A model generated the notes under the pieces. That model had not been told where the DNA came from. It saw nothing but the letters and a program-made list of their open reading frames with translations, and made no database searches. Positions 17,635 through 25,970 of a stretch of 64,000 nucleotides of DNA are shown in pieces. Source of the DNA: Mycolicibacterium duvalii (GTDB lineage Bacteria > Actinomycetota > Actinomycetes > Mycobacteriales > Mycobacteriaceae); assembly GCF_010726645.1 (NCBI RefSeq), contig NZ_AP022563.1:3038001-3102000 (forward strand), given 5' to 3'. Position 1 is the first letter of the stretch. The number at the start of each line of letters is the position of its first letter. The position numbers were made by a program, and so were the translations under genes.

Positions 17635-18792
17635 ATGGACTTCACCGACACCGCCGAAGAGGCCGAGTTCCGCACCCGGTTGCGCTCCTGGCTGACCGAG
17701 CATGCCGCCGGCGCGGTCGTGCCCGACGACCCGGGCGCACGCGCCGACGCGGCCAACGCGTGGCATCGCACGCTCTACGACGCCGGCTACATCGGGCTGT
17801 CGCTACCCCGGGAGTACGGTGGCCACGGTCTGTCACCGATCTACGAGGCGATTCTCAACGACGAACTCGGCAGGGCGGGCGCGCCGCCGATCGAGGGGGT
17901 CGGCCATCTATCGAATGCGTTGCGTCTGTTCGGTTCCGAGCAGCAGCGCGCTGACCTGTTGCTTGGCCTGCTCTCTGGCGCGGTGCGCTGGTGCCAGGGA
18001 TTCAGTGAGCCGGAGGCCGGGTCAGACCTCGCCAGCCTCAAGACCAGAGCCGATGCCGTCGAACTTGACGGCCAGCAGGTGTTCCGGGTCAACGGGCGCA
18101 AAATCTGGACCAGTTTCGCCGCCGTCGCCGACTGGTGCTTCCTGTTGTGCCGCACCGAACCCGACGCGCCCAAGCACCAAGGTATCTCGGTGCTGTTGGT
18201 GCCGATGTCGACGCCGGGCATCGAGGTGGCACCGATCGTCAATGCCGCGCGCAACCGCGAATTCGCCGAGGTCACCTTCACCGACGTGCTGGTGCCCGCC
18301 GAAAACCTGTTGGGCGATCGTGGCCAGGGCTGGTCGATCGCCAACCAGCTGCTGGCCTACGAGCGGGGCCCCAGCGACATCAACTGGATCAGCCGGCTTG
18401 CTGTCCAACTGCGCGCCCTGGAGGCCGACGTCCGCTCCGGCCTGGTGCCGGACACTCCGTCGGCGCGTACCCGGCTCGGCGCGGCGTACTGCGAGCTGCG
18501 CGCGCTGCAGATCAAAGTGCAGCGTTCGCTGACCGAGCGCGTCGGCGGCGCCCTACCGGGCGCCGAGGGCTCGGTCGACAAGCTGTTGATGGCCCGCGCC
18601 GATCAGACCTTCGGCCACACGATGATGGACCTGCGCGGCAGCGCGCCGGTGCTTGCCGAGGGACTGGAATGGGACCTGTACGTATGGTCGCGGGCCGCGG
18701 GAATCTACGGAGGGACAGCGCAGATCCAGCGCAACATCGTCGCCCAGCGCGTTCTGGGTCTACCTCGGAGCGGCTCTCAGCGTTCCCGGTAG
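17635..18792 (+). CDS. Acyl-CoA dehydrogenase (large partner of a pair)
   Basis: A 385-residue ACAD. FSEPEAGSDLASL and GRKIWTSFAAVADW mark the beta domain; LLAYERGPSDINW and the C-terminal YGGTAQIQRNIVAQRVLGLPR the helical domain, including an Arg-rich FAD contact. The Glu of YERG is a candidate catalytic base by analogy with isovaleryl-CoA-type dehydrogenases. Paired with the shorter ACAD just upstream. The last 16 bp overlap the convergent small gene at 18777. Confidence 0.92.
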   Translation: MDFTDTAEEAEFRTRLRSWLTEHAAGAVVPDDPGARADAANAWHRTLYDAGYIGLSLPREYGGHGLSPIYEAILNDELGRAGAPPIEGVGHLSNALRLFGSEQQRADLLLGLLSGAVRWCQGFSEPEAGSDLASLKTRADAVELDGQQVFRVNGRKIWTSFAAVADWCFLLCRTEPDAPKHQGISVLLVPMSTPGIEVAPIVNAARNREFAEVTFTDVLVPAENLLGDRGQGWSIANQLLAYERGPSDINWISRLAVQLRALEADVRSGLVPDTPSARTRLGAAYCELRALQIKVQRSLTERVGGALPGAEGSVDKLLMARADQTFGHTMMDLRGSAPVLAEGLEWDLYVWSRAAGIYGGTAQIQRNIVAQRVLGLPRSGSQRSR

Positions 18793-18971
18793 TGCTGCAG
18801 CGCTTCACGCATGCCGGCGAGCCTGCGTTCCAGCAGCTCGTCGCCCTTACCCGCCGCGATCATCTTGGTGACCTCAGCGATCTCCGCCTCGAGCCGCTCG
18901 GCGGCCTCGCCGCGCGTCAGAAGATCCTGATCGGCCCAGTCATCCCGCGGGATTCGCTCCCTTGGCTCCAT
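18777..18971 (-). CDS. Small charged helical protein of unknown function
   Basis: A 64-residue protein with many Glu, Arg and Asp residues; residues about 18-62 are predicted by pattern to be one or two long amphipathic helices (EAAERLEAEIAEVTKMIAAG and LERRLAGMREALQHYRER). No function recognised. It has its own ATG at 18971, lies on the minus side of a divergent promoter with the operator at 19008, and overlaps the ACAD end by 16 bp. The operator suggests co-regulation with the island. Confidence 0.6.
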   Translation of the reverse strand: MEPRERIPRDDWADQDLLTRGEAAERLEAEIAEVTKMIAAGKGDELLERRLAGMREALQHYRER

Positions 18972-19007
18972 GTTCGCCCTTTCGTGCCGCCCACGCTATA
19001 GTCAAAT

Positions 19008-19030
19008 AAGCAGTCAGTGTTTAACTGTTT
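19008..19030. promoter_or_regulatory. Island operator site 7 (AAGCA-N13-TGTTT)
   Basis: Inverted repeat with one core mismatch between the small minus-strand gene and the amidohydrolase. A second TGTTT is displaced by exactly 8 bp at 19018, with AGTCA at 19000 as its left partner. Confidence 0.65.
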
Positions 19031-19073
19031 CGCTAGTCACGAGCCTAACAGCACACCCCGAAAAGGATCGACG

Positions 19074-20378
19074 ATGCCGCTGCAGCCCTCGATGAAGCTT
19101 CTCTCCGTCGACGACCACCTGATCGAACCCCCACACGTGTGGACCGACCGCCTGCCCAAGAAGTACCAGGAGGCCGGCCCCCGCATCGTCGAGTTCCCGC
19201 GCGAGGGCAAACCGCCGATGCATCAGTGGGTATACGAAGGCCGCGCCTACCCCAACATCGGCCTCAACGCCGTGGCCGGGAAGTCGCCCGAGGAGTTCGG
19301 CGTCGACCCGGTGCGTTATGACGACATGATCCCCGGCTGCTACGACCCGAAGGCGCGGCTGGCCGACATGGACATCGACGGTGTGCACGCCATGCTCTGC
19401 TTCCCCTCCTTCCCGCGGTTCTGCGGCACCGTGTTCCTGGAAGGCACGGACAAGGACCTGGCCCTGCTCGGCGTGAAGGCGTGGAACGACTTCTCGCTCG
19501 ACGAGTGGTGCGCCACCGACCCGGCCCGCTTCATCCCGATGATGATCAGCCCGCTGTGGGACACCTCGTTGATGGTCGCCGAGATCGAACGCAACGCGGC
19601 CAAGGGCTGTCGTGCCGTCGGCCTGCCCGACAACCCGATGAACCTCGGTCTGCCGAGCTTCCACACCCCGCACTGGGACCCGGTCTGGTCAGCGCTCGAG
19701 GAGACCAACATGACCGCGGTCATGCATTTCGGGTCGGGCGGGCTGCCGCCGTCGACCGCACCCGAGGCACCGTTCGCGGTCATGGTCACCCTGATGGGGA
19801 CGACGTCGATGGCCGCGGCGATCGAGCTGGTCTTCTCCCCGGTGTTCCACAAGCACCCGAATCTGAAGGTCGCGTTCTCCGAAGGGGGTATCGGATGGAT
19901 GCCCTACCTGATCGAGCGGGCCGACTACGTGTGGCGCAAGCACAAGTACTACCAGAACATCCATCCGACGATCGCCCCGTCGGAACTGTTCAAGCGCAAC
20001 ATCACCGGGTGCTTCATCGAGGATGAGGTCGGCGTCTCGCTGCGTCATCAGATCGGCATCGACAACATCACCTGGGAGTGCGACTACCCGCATTCCGACT
20101 CGTTCTGGCCCAAGAGTCGGGCACGGGCCGAGGAGATGCTGGCGAGCGTCCCTGACGACGAGGCCGCCAAGATCGTCGAGCTCAACGCCCGGCGCTGGTA
20201 CGCCTTTCCTGAGGAGGGATTCAAGGCCTCGACAGCTGACAGCGGATGGCGTCCGAACAACGGTGAGCCGCCGGAGTACGACTACGACGCAGTCATGTCC
20301 GACCACGGCGGGGTCGGCTACGGCGCCTTCATCGAGAACCTGGCCAACCAGATGGCGAACAAGGAGATCAAGAACTAG
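19074..20378 (+). CDS. Amidohydrolase 2-family metal-dependent hydrolase/decarboxylase
   Basis: A 434-residue TIM-barrel protein of the amidohydrolase-related (ACMSD-like) group. The N-terminal SVDDHLIEPP holds the first-strand metal site (here D-x-H in place of H-x-H), and ECDYPHSDSFWPKS near the end matches the C-terminal Asp motif of the group. Such enzymes hydrolyse or decarboxylate cyclic acids and are common in mycobacterial catabolic clusters. ATG 19074 follows an AAAGGA site; the upstream start at 19017 lies within the operator. It is monocistronic and converges with 20368. Confidence 0.85.
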   Translation: MPLQPSMKLLSVDDHLIEPPHVWTDRLPKKYQEAGPRIVEFPREGKPPMHQWVYEGRAYPNIGLNAVAGKSPEEFGVDPVRYDDMIPGCYDPKARLADMDIDGVHAMLCFPSFPRFCGTVFLEGTDKDLALLGVKAWNDFSLDEWCATDPARFIPMMISPLWDTSLMVAEIERNAAKGCRAVGLPDNPMNLGLPSFHTPHWDPVWSALEETNMTAVMHFGSGGLPPSTAPEAPFAVMVTLMGTTSMAAAIELVFSPVFHKHPNLKVAFSEGGIGWMPYLIERADYVWRKHKYYQNIHPTIAPSELFKRNITGCFIEDEVGVSLRHQIGIDNITWECDYPHSDSFWPKSRARAEEMLASVPDDEAAKIVELNARRWYAFPEEGFKASTADSGWRPNNGEPPEYDYDAVMSDHGGVGYGAFIENLANQMANKEIKN

Positions 20379-20643
20379 GCACCGCATCCACCACCGGCAA
20401 TCTAGGTGGCGGGCGCTGCGATATCCGTCGCGGTGTCGCGACCTCGGAGAACGCGCGAACTGACGACGCGCCAACGGGCCGCCTCCTCGGAGTCTCCCCC
20501 AGCGCCATAGCGGTCGGTAAGCCCAGCGCGGCCATCACGCCGATCACCGCAGCACCGCAGATCGTCGGGGTCAGAGTTCCGAGCGCGAGGGCCGCCCGGG
20601 CGGTGGAGCGCACCGCGAACTCCCTGCCGAACGAAAAGCTCAC
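20368..20643 (-). CDS. Hypothetical small protein with one hydrophobic segment
   Basis: A 91-residue frame beginning at a GTG (20643) that overlaps the SMP-30 stop as GTGA, the same coupling used by most genes here. The middle, about residues 30-52 (from TICGAAVIGVMAA onward), is hydrophobic and could span a membrane; the C-terminus is Arg/Pro-rich. No family recognised. Its 3' end overlaps the convergent amidohydrolase by 11 bp. It may be a remnant of a longer gene or not translated; the coupling is the only positive evidence. Confidence 0.35.
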   Translation of the reverse strand: MSFSFGREFAVRSTARAALALGTLTPTICGAAVIGVMAALGLPTAMALGETPRRRPVGASSVRAFSEVATPRRISQRPPPRLPVVDAVPSS

Positions 20644-21578
20644 GGCGGCATGTCGAGCGCAAATCGCCAATCGTCAACGGCTACCAGGCGCCCGGACGAG
20701 GCGAGCGTGACATACAGCGTTGCCTCGTCGTCGCTGAGTGTCATGTTGGTGGTCATCGGATCGTCGAGAGGTAGCGCCCCGAGCAGTTGTCCGGACGGCG
20801 AGACAGCGGTGACGCCGCCGACGCCGAGCGTCGCCACCAGGATGGTGCCGTCGCTCACGACGCACAGACCGTCCGCCCCGCCGATGTTGAGCGGACCGCC
20901 GCTGGGCACGGTGGCGAGGCCACGCCCGCCGACGACACGCCCCGGGCCCGACAACGTGAACTCCCACACCCTGCGGGTGCGCGTCTCCGCGACGTAGACG
21001 CGGTCGCCGGCCGGCGACAAGGCGACGCCGTTCGGCATCTCCAACGGGTACACGATCTCCTCGAGACGCCCGTCCGGCGTCCCGTACAAGAGACCCGTCA
21101 TGGTGCGACTGCGGCCCTGTGTGGTGCCGCCGTCGGTCACGTAGAAGCCGCCCTCGGCATCGACACACAGATCACTCGGGCGGACCAGCGGCATGGCGCC
21201 ACCGTTGCGAGCCTCGAAATCCACTGCCAGGGTGTGCACCGACCCGTCGACGTCGACTAGCTGAAGCTGCGGGGCCACCGGCTTTTCGGCCGCCCCGAGC
21301 GGTCGGAACAGCTGTACAGCACCGTCGAAATCGTACGGCCACGACCCGACACCGAATGTCGAACCGCCGTTCTGGCACACCACCAGCCGGCCGTCAGCTA
21401 GCAGCCCGACTCCGTTGGGTCCGCCGCCCGTATCGGCGATCGGTTCGACGGTCCCGTCCGGCCGAACCCGCGAGATGCGTCCAGCCGCCATCTCGGACAG
21501 CACGACCGAGCCGTCGGGACACGCGATCGGACTTTCCGGGAAGGCGAGGCCCTCGGCCACACTACGCACTTCGCTCAC
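20640..21578 (-). CDS. SMP-30/gluconolactonase-like beta-propeller protein
   Basis: A 312-residue protein of the SMP-30/LRE family. FPESP near the N-terminus, GGGPNGVGLLADGRL, RPSDLCVDAEGGFYVTDGG and EMPNGVALSPAGDRVYVAETR provide the Glu, Asn and Asp metal-binding positions of the six-bladed propeller. The family hydrolyses lactones, so ring opening of a lactone made by an oxygenase is plausible. GTG 21578 is chosen because it overlaps the SnoaL stop (GTGA); a GTG at 21593 is also in frame. Confidence 0.85.
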   Translation of the reverse strand: MSEVRSVAEGLAFPESPIACPDGSVVLSEMAAGRISRVRPDGTVEPIADTGGGPNGVGLLADGRLVVCQNGGSTFGVGSWPYDFDGAVQLFRPLGAAEKPVAPQLQLVDVDGSVHTLAVDFEARNGGAMPLVRPSDLCVDAEGGFYVTDGGTTQGRSRTMTGLLYGTPDGRLEEIVYPLEMPNGVALSPAGDRVYVAETRTRRVWEFTLSGPGRVVGGRGLATVPSGGPLNIGGADGLCVVSDGTILVATLGVGGVTAVSPSGQLLGALPLDDPMTTNMTLSDDEATLYVTLASSGRLVAVDDWRFALDMPP

Positions 21579-22102
21579 CGGACCGACCGCCACCAGGCAG
21601 CGAACTCGGGATCGGCGAGCGGGATGTCACCGACGCCGACCTGGCTCCGCGGCCAGTTCGCGACGGGCTGGGCGAGGGGTGAGCGCTCGTGCGCGGTGCC
21701 GTACCACAGCCTGTGCCGCCGGTGCGCGAAAAGCCATCGCCCGCCGAGCTTTTCATACCGGTCCTCGTACCTGATCAGCTGCTCGAGAAACCCGTCTGCC
21801 CGGGTTTGGGCGTAGCAGTGTGCCCAGACCTGCCCGGTGCCGTGGGATTCGTCCTGCAGATCGATCAGGTGATTGGCGACCAGAATCACCGCGAACAGGC
21901 TTCCCGTCAGGCTGTCGGCCATCGACCGGCGCAGTCCGTCAGGCCCCTCGCCATGCTTACCGAAACGGGCGTGGGGAGAGAACAGCTCGGCCATCGCGTC
22001 GACGTCGCGGGCCTCCACCGCGGCGGCGTAGCGGACCGGCAGCGATCGGATCTCGTCGCGGGCCAGCAGCGCCGCGATCCGATCGACCTCCGGGGCGGAC
22101 AC
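21575..22102 (-). CDS. SnoaL-like (NTF2-fold) protein
   Basis: A 175-residue protein matching SnoaL_4-type NTF2-fold proteins: an N-terminal helix IRSLPVRYAAAVEARDVDAMAELFSP, then HLIDLQDESHGTGQVWAHCYAQT and RYEDRYEKLGGRWLFAHRRH. This group often acts as small isomerases, hydratases or dehydratases in steroid and aromatic clusters. The GTG at 22102 immediately follows the SDR stop, and the SDR tail GGGGGGA serves as ribosome site. Confidence 0.8.
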   Translation of the reverse strand: MSAPEVDRIAALLARDEIRSLPVRYAAAVEARDVDAMAELFSPHARFGKHGEGPDGLRRSMADSLTGSLFAVILVANHLIDLQDESHGTGQVWAHCYAQTRADGFLEQLIRYEDRYEKLGGRWLFAHRRHRLWYGTAHERSPLAQPVANWPRSQVGVGDIPLADPEFAAWWRSVR

Positions 22103-22879
22103 TCATCCCCCCGTCACATTGATGTCCTGGCCGGTGATGGCAGAAGCCGCATCCGAGGCAAGCCACATCGACACGTCGGCAACCTCGTCGGGCTGTACCA
22201 ACCGGCCCAACTTGTTGAGCGCCGCGAGTCGACGCCGTAACTGCCCCGGATCGAGGCCGTCCTCGGCCGCGCGGCGGGCCACATAGGTATCGAAGATCTC
22301 ACCCGCGACGCTGCCGACCACCAGAGTGTTGGCGCGAATTCCGCTGGCGCCGAGCTCGAGAGCCAACGTCTGAGCCAGGGCGGTCAGGCCGAGTTTGGCA
22401 GCAGCGTAGTGTGCCTTGTCAGGGTGCACGTTGCGCGCTGCTGCCGATGACACGAACTGCAGATTCCCGCTACCAGCCGGAATCATCGCTTGTCGCAGCG
22501 CCTCCCGGGTCAGCACCATCGGGGCGAAGAGATTGGTCGCGAAGACGTTCTGCCAATTGGCGACGGTGGCGTCGCTGACGCGCTGGTCGGTGCCGGGCAC
22601 CGCCGCGTTGTTGACCAGCACGTCGAGCCTGTCCCATCGTTGCATGATCGCGCCGATCACGTCGCTGCACTGCGACTCGTCGCGAATGTCGGCCACGTGC
22701 ACCGACGCGGCACCGCCCTCTTCGGCGATGACGCCGGCCGTGACCGCGAGTTCGTCAGGCCGCCTGGCGACCAGGGCGACATTGGCTCCGCGCGCGGCGT
22801 ATCGGCGTGCCAGCACCCGCCCGATACCGCCACTGGCCCCGGTGATGACGACGACCTCACCGGTGAAATCGGGATTCAC
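22103..22879 (-). CDS. SDR-family oxidoreductase
   Basis: A 258-residue SDR: ITGASGGIG cofactor motif, LVNNAAVPG, SSAAARN with the catalytic Ser, YAAAK with Tyr and Lys, and a C-terminal GQDINVTGG. Residues ARRP after strand beta-2 suggest NADP(H). The GTG at 22879 is chosen because it lies 5 bp after the stop of the upstream SDR and aligns with the family N-terminus. It is second in a unit of SDR-SDR-SnoaL-SMP-30 driven from the promoter near 23760. Confidence 0.87.
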   Translation of the reverse strand: MNPDFTGEVVVITGASGGIGRVLARRYAARGANVALVARRPDELAVTAGVIAEEGGAASVHVADIRDESQCSDVIGAIMQRWDRLDVLVNNAAVPGTDQRVSDATVANWQNVFATNLFAPMVLTREALRQAMIPAGSGNLQFVSSAAARNVHPDKAHYAAAKLGLTALAQTLALELGASGIRANTLVVGSVAGEIFDTYVARRAAEDGLDPGQLRRRLAALNKLGRLVQPDEVADVSMWLASDAASAITGQDINVTGG

Positions 22880-22884
22880 CTTCG

Positions 22885-23705
22885 TTACCCGTCCAACAGC
22901 ATCTTGGCCATGGGCGTACCCGCGGGAAACACTTCGGTGATTCCCGCGCTCAGATATCCGGAATCGGTGACCATCGTGATGCCATTGACCACACTGGCCG
23001 CCGCACTGCACAGGAACAGCAGCGGGTAGGCCTGCTCCAGTGGTGTCGCCGCATCAACCCCTACCTTTGCGCGATAGTCGGCGCCGAAATCAAGCCAGAG
23101 TTCAGCATTCGCCTGGGCCAAGGGGGTATCGGTAGGTCCGGGGCAGATCGCGTTGATACGGATGCCGTCGGACATCAGACTCATCGCCTCACGCGCCACG
23201 TACGCACACACCGCCTGCTTGGTGAACATGTAGTGGGCGCAGCCCTTGTCGACCGCCCACGCGGTCGCGGCCTCGAAGTCCGTGATGTCGAGGAACTCGT
23301 TGAGCTGCGCCATGTTCGAGCGCCACGCCAACCCGGCTGCGGAAGAGATGAATCCGATCGCCGATCCACGCGGCAGCATGGCGCTGCCCCGCAGGAGCTC
23401 GATGAGGTAGCGGTGTCCGATGAAGTTGATCCGCTCGATGCCGGGGCCGTCGGCAACCCCGGCGCACGCGAACAACGCGTCCACGACGCCGCCGCATTCG
23501 GCGACCGCGGCGTCGATGCCGGCCTTGTCCGCCAGGTTCAGCCTGATCGCCGTCACGCCCGGCAGATCGCATGGTGCGTAATCCATCACAACGACCTCGG
23601 CTCCGGCGTCGAGGGCCAACCGTGCCGTGGCGTTGCCCATCCCGTAGCGCCCCCGACGACGAGCACCCGCTTGCCTTGGTAGGAAAATGCATCGAACAAA
23701 CTCAA
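22885..23705 (-). pseudogene. SDR (coniferyl-alcohol dehydrogenase/3-alpha-HSD-like) with a frameshift
   Basis: The C-terminal 250 or so residues are an intact SDR (NAICPGPTDTPL, YMFTK active site, CAAASVVNGITMVTDSG). The N-terminus is in another frame: from TTG 23705, six bases after an AGGAGG ribosome site, the frame reads LSLFDAFSYQGKRVLVVGGATG and the next residues MGNATARLALDAG are one base out of frame. The break is at 23640-23641, inside the glycine-rich cofactor motif, where one base is missing. So the gene is either inactivated or the base is a sequencing error. Otherwise the size (about 273 residues) is normal. First gene of its unit, with the operator at 23760 upstream. Confidence 0.75.
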
Positions 23706-23759
23706 GGCGCCTCCTGGAACAGGTGACGAGGCCGGCGTGGCCCCAACATTCATACAAGA

Positions 23760-23782
23760 GTACACATAATGTTTTAGTGTTT
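23760..23782. promoter_or_regulatory. Island operator site 8 (GTACA-N13-TGTTT)
   Basis: Inverted repeat with one core mismatch between the divergent frameshifted SDR and the APH-like gene. A full second copy shifted by 8 bp is present: ATACA at 23752 with TGTTT at 23770, also 13 bp apart. Confidence 0.68.
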
Positions 23783-23809
23783 AGCAGTAAAGTCACATAC
23801 CATCGTCCG

Positions 23810-25150
23810 ATGGCCGGGCCCTCGGAAGATTCCGTCGTCGAAGAATGGATCTCGGCCAACATCGGTCCAGTTCGCAGCATCGAACGTCAACAGCGTTGGC
23901 GACCAGCGTGGTTCGTGACAGCGGAGCGTGACGAGCAAGAAGTCCGACTCTATGTGCGCGGCGATCGCGACGGGTTCGGCTTCGCGACTGTCTCAGCCGA
24001 AGCGACGGTCCTGCGCGTGATGCACGCGCATGGCATCCCGGTCCCGTACATCCACGGTGAGATCCCCGAAGTATCAGCGGTCGTGATGGACTGGCTGCCG
24101 GGCGATCCCAACCCCTGCAGCGCCGACGACGCCCAGCAGGTCGACGCTGTGATGAACGACTATGTCGATGCTCTAGTGTCCACCCACGGCATCGATCCGA
24201 CTGCTTTTGCCGCCGCCGGCCTGGAGATCCCGGCCAGTTCCGATGCGGTCGCCCTCGGCTACTTCGAGACATTCGTGACGCGCTATCGCGACTTCAAGCA
24301 ACGCCCGGAGCCCTTGCTGGAGTTCGCCATCGGCTGGTTGAGGCGCCATGTGCCGAGGCACCGGTCCAGCGCGCAGTTCGTGTTGGGCGATACCGGGCAG
24401 TTCATGTACGCCGAGAGCCGGATCACCGGACTGATCGACGTAGAGCTCGCCCACATCGGCGATGTCTCCCGCGACCTCGCGGGCCTTCGACTACGCAATG
24501 TGACCGAGTCGATGGGTGACCTGGGTCGCGTCTTGCGGCACTACGAACACCGCTCCGGGGTACCGCTGGACCGTGCGGCGATCGAATTCCACACGGCCAA
24601 GTTCGCGCTGTGCACCCCGCTGGGCGTTGCGATCGTCCTGCACCTGGACCTGCCGTTGACCGACATCGTTCAGTACATCGAGTGGTTTCATCTGCTGTCG
24701 CTGCACACGATCGAATCGATCGCGCGGCAGGCCGACGTTGCCCTGTCGTCGGTGTCGCTCCCCGATCCGATACCGACGCACTATCCCGGGGCCATCGCCG
24801 GCCTGCCGACCATGATCGAGTCGTTGGCTGTGCCCACCGGCATAGCCGAGTACGACCGGCAGTCTGTCGCGACGGTCGCCCGGTTGTCGCACCGCGTCAG
24901 CACATACGCCCACGCGATCGACGCCGCAGACCTCGATGACGTCGCCGAACTGCTCGGGGCCCGCCCCGCCGACCGGGCCGCCGGTGATGAGGCCCTGGAG
25001 CGTTTCGTGCTGACGGCCGAGCCCGAGCAGGACGGCGCACTGATCGTGCTGCTCCATCGCCGGGTGATGCGTCAACTCCTGCTCATCGAACCGCTGCTCA
25101 CAGGCGGGCAAATCGGTCACGTCACACCCTTGAGCGGCCTGCTGGACTGA
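23810..25150 (+). CDS. APH/aminoglycoside-phosphotransferase-like protein with altered active site
   Basis: A 446-residue protein with the phosphotransferase fold of the APH/ACAD10-ACAD11 kinase group. The hinge region VVMDWLPGDPN and the metal segment GLIDVELAHIGD are recognisable. The catalytic loop, normally H-G-D-x-x-x-x-N, reads LGDTGQFMY: His is Leu and Asn is Gln. The C-terminal third (about 330-446) is an extra helical region. APH-type proteins beside ACADs phosphorylate hydroxyacyl-CoA intermediates in some pathways; here reduced or changed activity must be considered. ATG 23810 gives the family N-terminus. Monocistronic, with the operator at 23760. Confidence 0.72.
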   Translation: MAGPSEDSVVEEWISANIGPVRSIERQQRWRPAWFVTAERDEQEVRLYVRGDRDGFGFATVSAEATVLRVMHAHGIPVPYIHGEIPEVSAVVMDWLPGDPNPCSADDAQQVDAVMNDYVDALVSTHGIDPTAFAAAGLEIPASSDAVALGYFETFVTRYRDFKQRPEPLLEFAIGWLRRHVPRHRSSAQFVLGDTGQFMYAESRITGLIDVELAHIGDVSRDLAGLRLRNVTESMGDLGRVLRHYEHRSGVPLDRAAIEFHTAKFALCTPLGVAIVLHLDLPLTDIVQYIEWFHLLSLHTIESIARQADVALSSVSLPDPIPTHYPGAIAGLPTMIESLAVPTGIAEYDRQSVATVARLSHRVSTYAHAIDAADLDDVAELLGARPADRAAGDEALERFVLTAEPEQDGALIVLLHRRVMRQLLLIEPLLTGGQIGHVTPLSGLLD

Positions 25151-25157
25151 CTGCTCG

Positions 25158-25169
25158 CCCGCTCGCGGG
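25158..25169. terminator. Possible bidirectional terminator hairpin
   Basis: CCCGC-TC-GCGGG, a perfect 5-bp stem, occupies the 19-bp gap between the convergent APH-like and crotonase stop codons. No U-tract. Resembles the hairpin at 5502 in size and position. Confidence 0.3.
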
Positions 25170-25970
25170 TTACCGCCCTTTGAACAGTGGGTCTCGCTTT
25201 TCGGTGAAGGCCGCGACGCCCTCGGCGACGTCGTCGGTGCCGGCGACCTGTTCGACCAACAGCGCCTCGGTGCGGAACGCCATAGCCCGGTCGACGTCGA
25301 GGGCCTCGTTGAGCATCATCTTGGCCGCGGCCAGCGCGCGAGTTGGCCCGTCGGCCAGCCGGTGCGCCCACTCGGCGGCCACCGCGTCCAACTGCTCGCG
25401 GTCGTCGACGAGCTCGTTGACCAGACCGATGCGATGCGCATCGACGGCCGACAGTTGCTCGCCGAAGAGAATCAGTTGCTTGGCGACGTTGAAAGGAACC
25501 TTGCGGGTCAGCAGGTAGGCCGCACCACCGTCGGGAGCCAGTCCCCGGCGGACGAACAGTTCGATCAGCGCGGCGCTCTGCACGGCGACGACCAGGTCGC
25601 AGGCCAGAACCATGCTGGCGCCGACACCGGCCGCGATGCCGTTGAGCGCGCAGATCACCGGTTTCTCGCAGTCGAGGAGGGCAGCGACCACAGCCTGCGA
25701 CCCGGTGCGCAGGATTCTGGCCGCATCTCCGGCGATGCGGTCCTGGCTGGGCCGCATGTTGGGGTCGCGCAGATTCGGTCCGGTGCAGAAGTGCCGCTCC
25801 CCGGCGGCGGTGAACACCACGGCGCGGATCTGCGGGTCACTGGACGCCGACGCGAGTTGGTCGATCAACTCCCGCTGCATCGCGCGGGTCACCGAGTTGC
25901 CGACCTCCGGCCTGTCGAGCACCAGCCAGCGCACCGCACCCTGGGTGCGCACCGTCAGCCCGGTGCTCAC
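25170..25970 (-). CDS. Enoyl-CoA hydratase/isomerase (crotonase) family protein
   Basis: A 266-residue crotonase. HFCTGPNLRD and GIAAGVGASMVLACDLVVA form the oxyanion hole; IELFVRRGLAPDGGAAYLL resembles the PaaG/PaaB-like type, in which an Asp replaces the second Glu. The C-terminal AAFTEKRDPLFKG is classical. Starts at GTG 25970 overlapping the P450 stop (GTGA), so it is translationally coupled to the P450 upstream. Confidence 0.88.
   Translation of the reverse strand: MSTGLTVRTQGAVRWLVLDRPEVGNSVTRAMQRELIDQLASASSDPQIRAVVFTAAGERHFCTGPNLRDPNMRPSQDRIAGDAARILRTGSQAVVAALLDCEKPVICALNGIAAGVGASMVLACDLVVAVQSAALIELFVRRGLAPDGGAAYLLTRKVPFNVAKQLILFGEQLSAVDAHRIGLVNELVDDREQLDAVAAEWAHRLADGPTRALAAAKMMLNEALDVDRAMAFRTEALLVEQVAGTDDVAEGVAAFTEKRDPLFKGR

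Noticed and set aside
20379..20639. Terminator between the amidohydrolase and the SMP-30 unit
   Set aside because: Only a weak CCACC/GGTGG pairing is visible; the stretch more likely holds the small frame described at 20368-20643.
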